From Mycobacterium sp. 852014-52450_SCH5900713 (GTDB lineage: Bacteria; Actinomycetota; Actinomycetes; Mycobacteriales; Mycobacteriaceae), in NCBI RefSeq assembly GCF_001667075.1, contig NZ_LZIL01000023.1, positions 1-51,746 of the forward strand: a DNA stretch of 51,746 nucleotides, in the 5' to 3' direction. Both the position numbers and the translations under genes were made by a program. Of this stretch, positions 48,381-51,746 are shown piece by piece (within the stretch, counting starts at the first letter, position 1; each line of letters opens with the position of its first letter). The notes under the pieces are model-generated. The model searched no databases. It worked only from the letters and a program-made list of their open reading frames with translations, and had not been told where the DNA came from.

Positions 48381-48953
48381 ATGATCCGAATGGCAACGCC
48401 GGAGGATGCGGACGCGATCGCCGACATTTATGCGCCGTACGTGCGCGACTCCGCGATCTCCTTCGAGGCGGTGCCGCCGACGGCCCAGGAGATGCGGTCG
48501 AGGCTGACCGCCACGTTGACCTGCCTGCCTTGGCTGGTCATGACGACTGGCCACACCATCGTCGGATACGCCTACGCCGGCCCGCACGGCGACCGGGCCG
48601 CCTACCGCTGGTCTGTTGACGTGTCGTTGTACCTGGGCAGGCCGTATCGCCGCCAGGGGTATGGTCGCCGCATCTACATCGCCTTGCTCAAACTGCTTGT
48701 CGCACAGGGGTATATCAACGCATTCGCCGCCATCACGCTGCCCAATCCCGCAAGCGTCGGACTGCACGAGGCGATGGGCTTCACCCGCGTCGGCGTCTTC
48801 GATGGTGTGGGCTTCAAGGATGGGGCGTGGCGGGACGTCGGCTGGTGGCACTGCCGCCTGGCCCACCCGCCCGCGCAGCCCGCCGACCCGCGGCCATGGT
48901 GGGATCTGCCCGCTCGCACAATTGAGGTTGCGCTCGCAGGGCACACTGGGTAG
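48381..48953 (+). CDS. GNAT-family N-acetyltransferase, phosphinothricin acetyltransferase-like
   Basis: This 190-residue acetyltransferase begins MIRMATPEDADAIADIYAPYVRDSAISFEAVPPT, the typical start of the PAT/YncA group, which acetylates small amino compounds such as phosphinothricin or methionine sulfoximine. The acetyl-CoA loop appears as GRPYRRQGYGRRIY (R/Q-x-x-G-x-G), followed by AAITLPNPASVGLHEAMGFTRVG and WRDVGWWHCRL, both conserved in that group. The true substrate is unknown. ATG at 48381 was chosen from the conserved N-terminus. It lies 95 bases after the HNH gene and 43 before the next gene, so it may share a transcript with the latter. Confidence 0.88.
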   Translation: MIRMATPEDADAIADIYAPYVRDSAISFEAVPPTAQEMRSRLTATLTCLPWLVMTTGHTIVGYAYAGPHGDRAAYRWSVDVSLYLGRPYRRQGYGRRIYIALLKLLVAQGYINAFAAITLPNPASVGLHEAMGFTRVGVFDGVGFKDGAWRDVGWWHCRLAHPPAQPADPRPWWDLPARTIEVALAGHTG

Positions 48954-48996
48954 TTGTCCGGACAACGTCTGCGACAAGCAGCGAATCGAGGAGTCG

Positions 48997-49782
48997 ATGA
49001 GTGACAAGCCCGGCGGGCAGGCCCGCCCGCTGATCGCGTTCACCACGCAGGACAACGCGCCGCCGATCACACCGGCCCCCATCAGCCGGCCGTGGATGTC
49101 GCAGATGCGCAACGGTTGGCCGAACCGGTGCCTGCCGATGCTGATCGCCAACCAAAGTGGCTGGGAACTGCGCAATCCGAGCGCCTTCACCGCCACGTGG
49201 ATGGGCGGGGACGACAGCCTGGGGGTGATCATCGCGCCTGACCGGCGCGACCCCGGTCAACTGCTGCCGTTCAGCCATTTCGGTCACGGCATCCTGACCT
49301 GGCACCTGCCGATGCTGTTCCGCACCCCGCCGGGCTACAACCTGTTGGTCCGCGGGCCGGCGAACTACCCGAAGGACGCCGTGTCCCCGCTGGAAGGGAT
49401 AGTCGAAACGGACTGGGCCACATCGAGTTTCAGCATGAGCTGGCAGATCACCCGCAAGATGATGCCGGTGCGCTTCGATGTCGACGAACCGATCTGCATG
49501 ATTGTCCCGCAGCGCCGGGCCGAGCTGGAAGAGTTCGCCCCGGAAATCAGGCCGATCGACTCCGACGAGGAAGTGCGCCGTAAGCACGAGTTCTTCCTGC
49601 GTTCACGCAACGAGTTGGGGCAGGCACAAGCCGCGACCAACATCGCTTTGGGTGAAAAGGTGCCGTGGCAAGGCGACTACACGCGCGGCAGGCATTCCGA
49701 TGGGGAGGCCGGGGCCCCCGATCACCAGACGCGGATCCACCTGCGCCCGTTCGTCGAGCCACACGGGGAGAAGCAGCAATAG
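48997..49782 (+). CDS. Conserved hypothetical protein (resembles DUF6065 family)
   Basis: This 261-residue soluble protein begins MSDKPGGQARPLIAFTTQDNAPP. It has a Trp/Pro-rich core (WELRNPSAFTATWMGG, FGHGILTWHLPMLFRTPPGYNLLVRGPANYPKD, LEGIVETDWATSSFSMSWQITR) and a charged C-terminal helix (RRKHEFFLRSRNELG). The 'WPxRCLPMLIANQSGWEL' and 'HFGHGILTWHLP' patterns recall a family I know only as DUF6065; the name is not verified. No catalytic motif is evident. GAGGAG at 48988-48993 precedes the ATG, though closely. A truncated copy of its 5' end lies at 46876-46957. Function is unknown; repeated histidines and tryptophans might hint at a small-molecule enzyme. Confidence 0.75.
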   Translation: MSDKPGGQARPLIAFTTQDNAPPITPAPISRPWMSQMRNGWPNRCLPMLIANQSGWELRNPSAFTATWMGGDDSLGVIIAPDRRDPGQLLPFSHFGHGILTWHLPMLFRTPPGYNLLVRGPANYPKDAVSPLEGIVETDWATSSFSMSWQITRKMMPVRFDVDEPICMIVPQRRAELEEFAPEIRPIDSDEEVRRKHEFFLRSRNELGQAQAATNIALGEKVPWQGDYTRGRHSDGEAGAPDHQTRIHLRPFVEPHGEKQQ

Positions 49783-49784
49783 AC

Positions 49785-51230
49785 TCACCCCGCGTGCGTC
49801 GCGGTCAGCTCCGGGATTCGCGTCGGCGCCTGGGCCGATGATCCGGCCCAGCCGATGTACCCGTCGGGGCGCACCAGTACCGCGGGCCCGCGGTCGGTCC
49901 GCTCCGCCTGCAGCATCCCGAGCGCATCAACCGGTGGGGCGCCGTGTTCGCGCACGAGGACGAAACCTCCGGTGCGCTGCAGTTCGGTCAGCCGTCCCTC
50001 GGTCAGCGGGATCGCGGTGGCGCGGGTGCCGACCAGGCCGCGGCGGCCGTAGCGCAGCGTCGTGCCCGCGAAACTGCCCGCCACCCGGTCCCGTACGGCC
50101 GGAACCCGAAGCAGCCTGGGCGCCAACAGGTTCCGCAGCCACCGCGCGGGCCGCGGATGCAGCGTCGCGGCGCGGGCGATCAGCCCGGACTGGATCAGGA
50201 CGCGCTTGCCGATCGGGTGGCGTTCGTCGTGGTAGCTGTCCAGCAGCCGGTCGTCGGCGCCGCCGAGCACCACGTCGATCTTCCACGCCAGGTTGGCTGC
50301 GTCCTGAACGCCGGTGTTCATGCCCTGGCCGCCCATGGGGGAGTGGACGTGCGCGGCGTCGCCGGCCAAGAACACCCGCCCGTGGCGGTACCGCTCGACT
50401 TGCCTTTCGTCGCAATGGAATCGGGACTTCCAGCTGACCTCGACCATGCCGTAGTCGGTGCCCATGCCGCGGGCCAGGATTTCGACGATCTCGGCGTCCT
50501 CAACCGGTTCGCCGTCGGGCACCTGATGATCGCGGTCCCACACCATGGCGCGATACCACGAGCCATCCGGGTCCTGGCGGTTGTAGGGGGCCAGAAATGC
50601 CAGGACGTCTCCGGGCGCCGCGACCGTCAGGCCCCCGCCGGCCGGTCCGTGGGCCAGCTTGACGTCGGCCAGCACGATCGACGTCAGCACCGTCTTGCCG
50701 GGGAATCCGGCGCCCACCAACCGTCGAACGGTGCTGTGCGCGCCGTCGGCGCCGATCACGTACCGCGCCCGCCACGTCTGCCGGTGCGCCGGATCCTCGT
50801 CGTCCTTGGGGCGGGCGGTGACCGTGACGCCCTCGGCGTCCTGCTCGAGCGCGATCACCTCGATGCCGCGCCGGATCTCGGCGCCCTGGGCCTGCGCGTA
50901 GCGGCGCAACGCCGCATCGACGTTGGTCTGCGGGGTGACCAACACGAACGAGTAGGGCGAGTCGAGATGGGTGAGGTCGATCTGCGCTCCGGCGAACAGC
51001 CGCACGCGCGGCGCGCGGTGCCCGAGGGCCAGCAGGTCGTCGGCCAGCCCGCGCGCGTCGAGCAGTTCCAGCGTGCGCGCCATGGTGGCGAACGCGCGGC
51101 TCGACGGGTTCTCGGTCGGCCAGCGTTCCAGCACGGTGACCGAGCGCCCGGCGCGAGCCAGGTCACCCGCGGCGGTCAGGCCGGTGGGGCCCGCCCCCAC
51201 CACCAGGACGTCGACGTCGTGGGCCGTCAT
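49785..51230 (-). CDS. FAD-dependent aromatic-type monooxygenase (class A)
   Basis: This 481-residue flavoprotein hydroxylates an aromatic or polycyclic substrate with NAD(P)H and O2. The three family fingerprints are present: VVGAGPTGLTAAGDLARAG near the N-terminus (dinucleotide-binding), YVIGADGAHSTVRR (DG motif) and GRVFLAGDAAHVHSPMGGQGMNTG (GD motif). The layout is that of PheA/TetX/rifampicin-monooxygenase-type enzymes with a C-terminal thioredoxin-like tail. The N-terminal ATG at 51230 overlaps the stop of the upstream small gene in ATGA, so the two are co-translated. The 3' end converges on the conserved-hypothetical gene with only two bases between the stops. The substrate is unknown; drug or phenol hydroxylation is possible. 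Confidence 0.9.
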   Translation of the reverse strand: MTAHDVDVLVVGAGPTGLTAAGDLARAGRSVTVLERWPTENPSSRAFATMARTLELLDARGLADDLLALGHRAPRVRLFAGAQIDLTHLDSPYSFVLVTPQTNVDAALRRYAQAQGAEIRRGIEVIALEQDAEGVTVTARPKDDEDPAHRQTWRARYVIGADGAHSTVRRLVGAGFPGKTVLTSIVLADVKLAHGPAGGGLTVAAPGDVLAFLAPYNRQDPDGSWYRAMVWDRDHQVPDGEPVEDAEIVEILARGMGTDYGMVEVSWKSRFHCDERQVERYRHGRVFLAGDAAHVHSPMGGQGMNTGVQDAANLAWKIDVVLGGADDRLLDSYHDERHPIGKRVLIQSGLIARAATLHPRPARWLRNLLAPRLLRVPAVRDRVAGSFAGTTLRYGRRGLVGTRATAIPLTEGRLTELQRTGGFVLVREHGAPPVDALGMLQAERTDRGPAVLVRPDGYIGWAGSSAQAPTRIPELTATHAG

Positions 51231-51634
51231 CGCGCCGCTCCTTCCGGCTGCGGGTACCAGCGGCGGATGTCGCCGGGGGTGGACTGCGCCGCGCGGTTGA
51301 AGACGAAGCGGCAGCCCGGCTGGGTCACGTGCGCGGCGTTGACGATCGACTCGAACAGCAGGGTGTTGCCGGCGACCAGGCGTATCCCGGCCCCGATCAA
51401 CACGGCGTCGTAGCGCTTGGCTTCCAGCCAGCGCCGCGCCTTGCCGGCGCCCGCGGCCCCGAAGCCGATCAGGCAGTTATCAACCTCGTAGCCGGCGGCG
51501 CGCAACCCCGCGACGTTGTCGTCGTTGGCCAACCGCAGCGCATCCCTGGACAGCCCGGCGAACTGCGCGAAGTCCGGTGACGAGTAGTCGATCACGTCGG
51601 GATCGAGCCCGATTTGGATGACGGTGACGGTCAT
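51227..51634 (-). CDS. Small conserved protein of unknown function coupled to the monooxygenase
   Basis: This 135-residue protein begins MTVTVIQIGLDPDVIDYSSPDF and contains NCLIGFGAAGAGKARRWLEAKRYDAVLIGAGIRL, then NTLLFESIVNAAHVTQPGCRFVFN. Alternating hydrophobic strands and helices suggest a Rossmann-like alpha/beta fold, but there is no glycine-rich nucleotide loop I can assign. GAGGAGG lies eight bases before the ATG on the minus strand, so the start is secure. It overlaps the monooxygenase by four bases (ATGA), which points to a joint role. I have seen similar small proteins annotated only as hypothetical. The region upstream is lost at the window end, so the promoter is not visible. Confidence 0.75.
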   Translation of the reverse strand: MTVTVIQIGLDPDVIDYSSPDFAQFAGLSRDALRLANDDNVAGLRAAGYEVDNCLIGFGAAGAGKARRWLEAKRYDAVLIGAGIRLVAGNTLLFESIVNAAHVTQPGCRFVFNRAAQSTPGDIRRWYPQPEGAAR

Positions 51635-51667
51635 TGGAGAACCTCCTCGGCGTTGAGTTTAACAAAA

Positions 51668-51746
51668 TTTTTTAAAAAAACGGTAGGCCCCCCCCGGGGG
51701 TGAGGAAAAAAATTTGTGTAAAAAAATTGGGATAACCCGGAAAAAC
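51668..51746. other. Low-quality-looking contig end
   Basis: The last ~80 bases switch abruptly from GC-rich coding DNA to runs such as TTTTTT, AAAAAAA and CCCCCCCC. This is unlike anything else in the window and typical of unreliable read ends. No feature should be called here. Confidence 0.75.

Noticed and set aside
51640..51746. AT-rich regulatory region or replication origin
   Set aside because: The homopolymer runs look like poor sequence quality rather than ordered motifs, and they stop at the contig end.

Overview
The window is high-GC actinobacterial DNA and almost certainly comes from a slow-growing Mycobacterium outside the M. tuberculosis complex. From about 19.1 to 45.0 kb the gene order follows the M. 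tuberculosis Rv1531-Rv1551 block as I remember it: a CMD-family protein, a nitronate-monooxygenase-like protein, an Rv1535-like protein, ileS, dinX, ansA, lspA, an RluD-like protein, lprI, glbN, two SDR genes, an Rv1546-like protein, dnaE1, fadD11 and plsB1. Protein similarity to those genes, as recalled, is high. No database search was possible, so species placement (M. avium complex or a relative) is inference.

1-19,031: the 3' 19 kb of one giant non-ribosomal peptide synthetase that begins before the window. The domain order is A(tail)-PCP / C-A-PCP / C-A-PCP-E / C(DCL type)-A-PCP / C-A-PCP / C-A-PCP / terminal reductase. It would add at least six residues, make the third visible one D-configured, and release the chain reductively as an aldehyde or alcohol. 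A one-base deletion near 4,424 breaks the frame.

19,118-26,128: CMD-family and nitronate-monooxygenase-like genes, then two stacked RNA-controlled genes. An M-box (ykoK) Mg2+ riboswitch with a terminator and a 26-codon leader ORF precedes the Rv1535-like gene. A short translational T-box precedes ileS. A proline-rich membrane-anchored protein with a CXXCH motif follows.

26,177-35,131: housekeeping and stress genes: a membrane protein divergent from dinX (Y-family polymerase), ansA, lspA overlapping an RluD-type pseudouridine synthase, a methyltransferase, the lprI/glbN pair, two consecutive short-chain dehydrogenases and an SRPBCC protein. 35,210-38,749 is dnaE1. Arrays of 30-bp palindromic units lie before the SRPBCC gene and after dnaE1.

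38,917-44,996: a divergent pair of small operons (F420-type PPOX oxidoreductase plus metallo-beta-lactamase-fold hydrolase, against a MerR regulator plus VOC protein) around a perfect 9-bp inverted repeat, then the translationally coupled fadD11-plsB1 lipid pair.

45,037-51,634: accessory region with a frameshifted, active-site-degenerate GGDEF protein, a phenolic acid decarboxylase, a 13E12-type DUF222/HNH gene lying between a truncated and a full copy of a conserved-hypothetical gene start, a GNAT acetyltransferase, and an FAD monooxygenase coupled to a small unknown protein. The last ~80 bases look like low-quality contig-end sequence, and the frameshifts elsewhere may likewise be draft-assembly errors.
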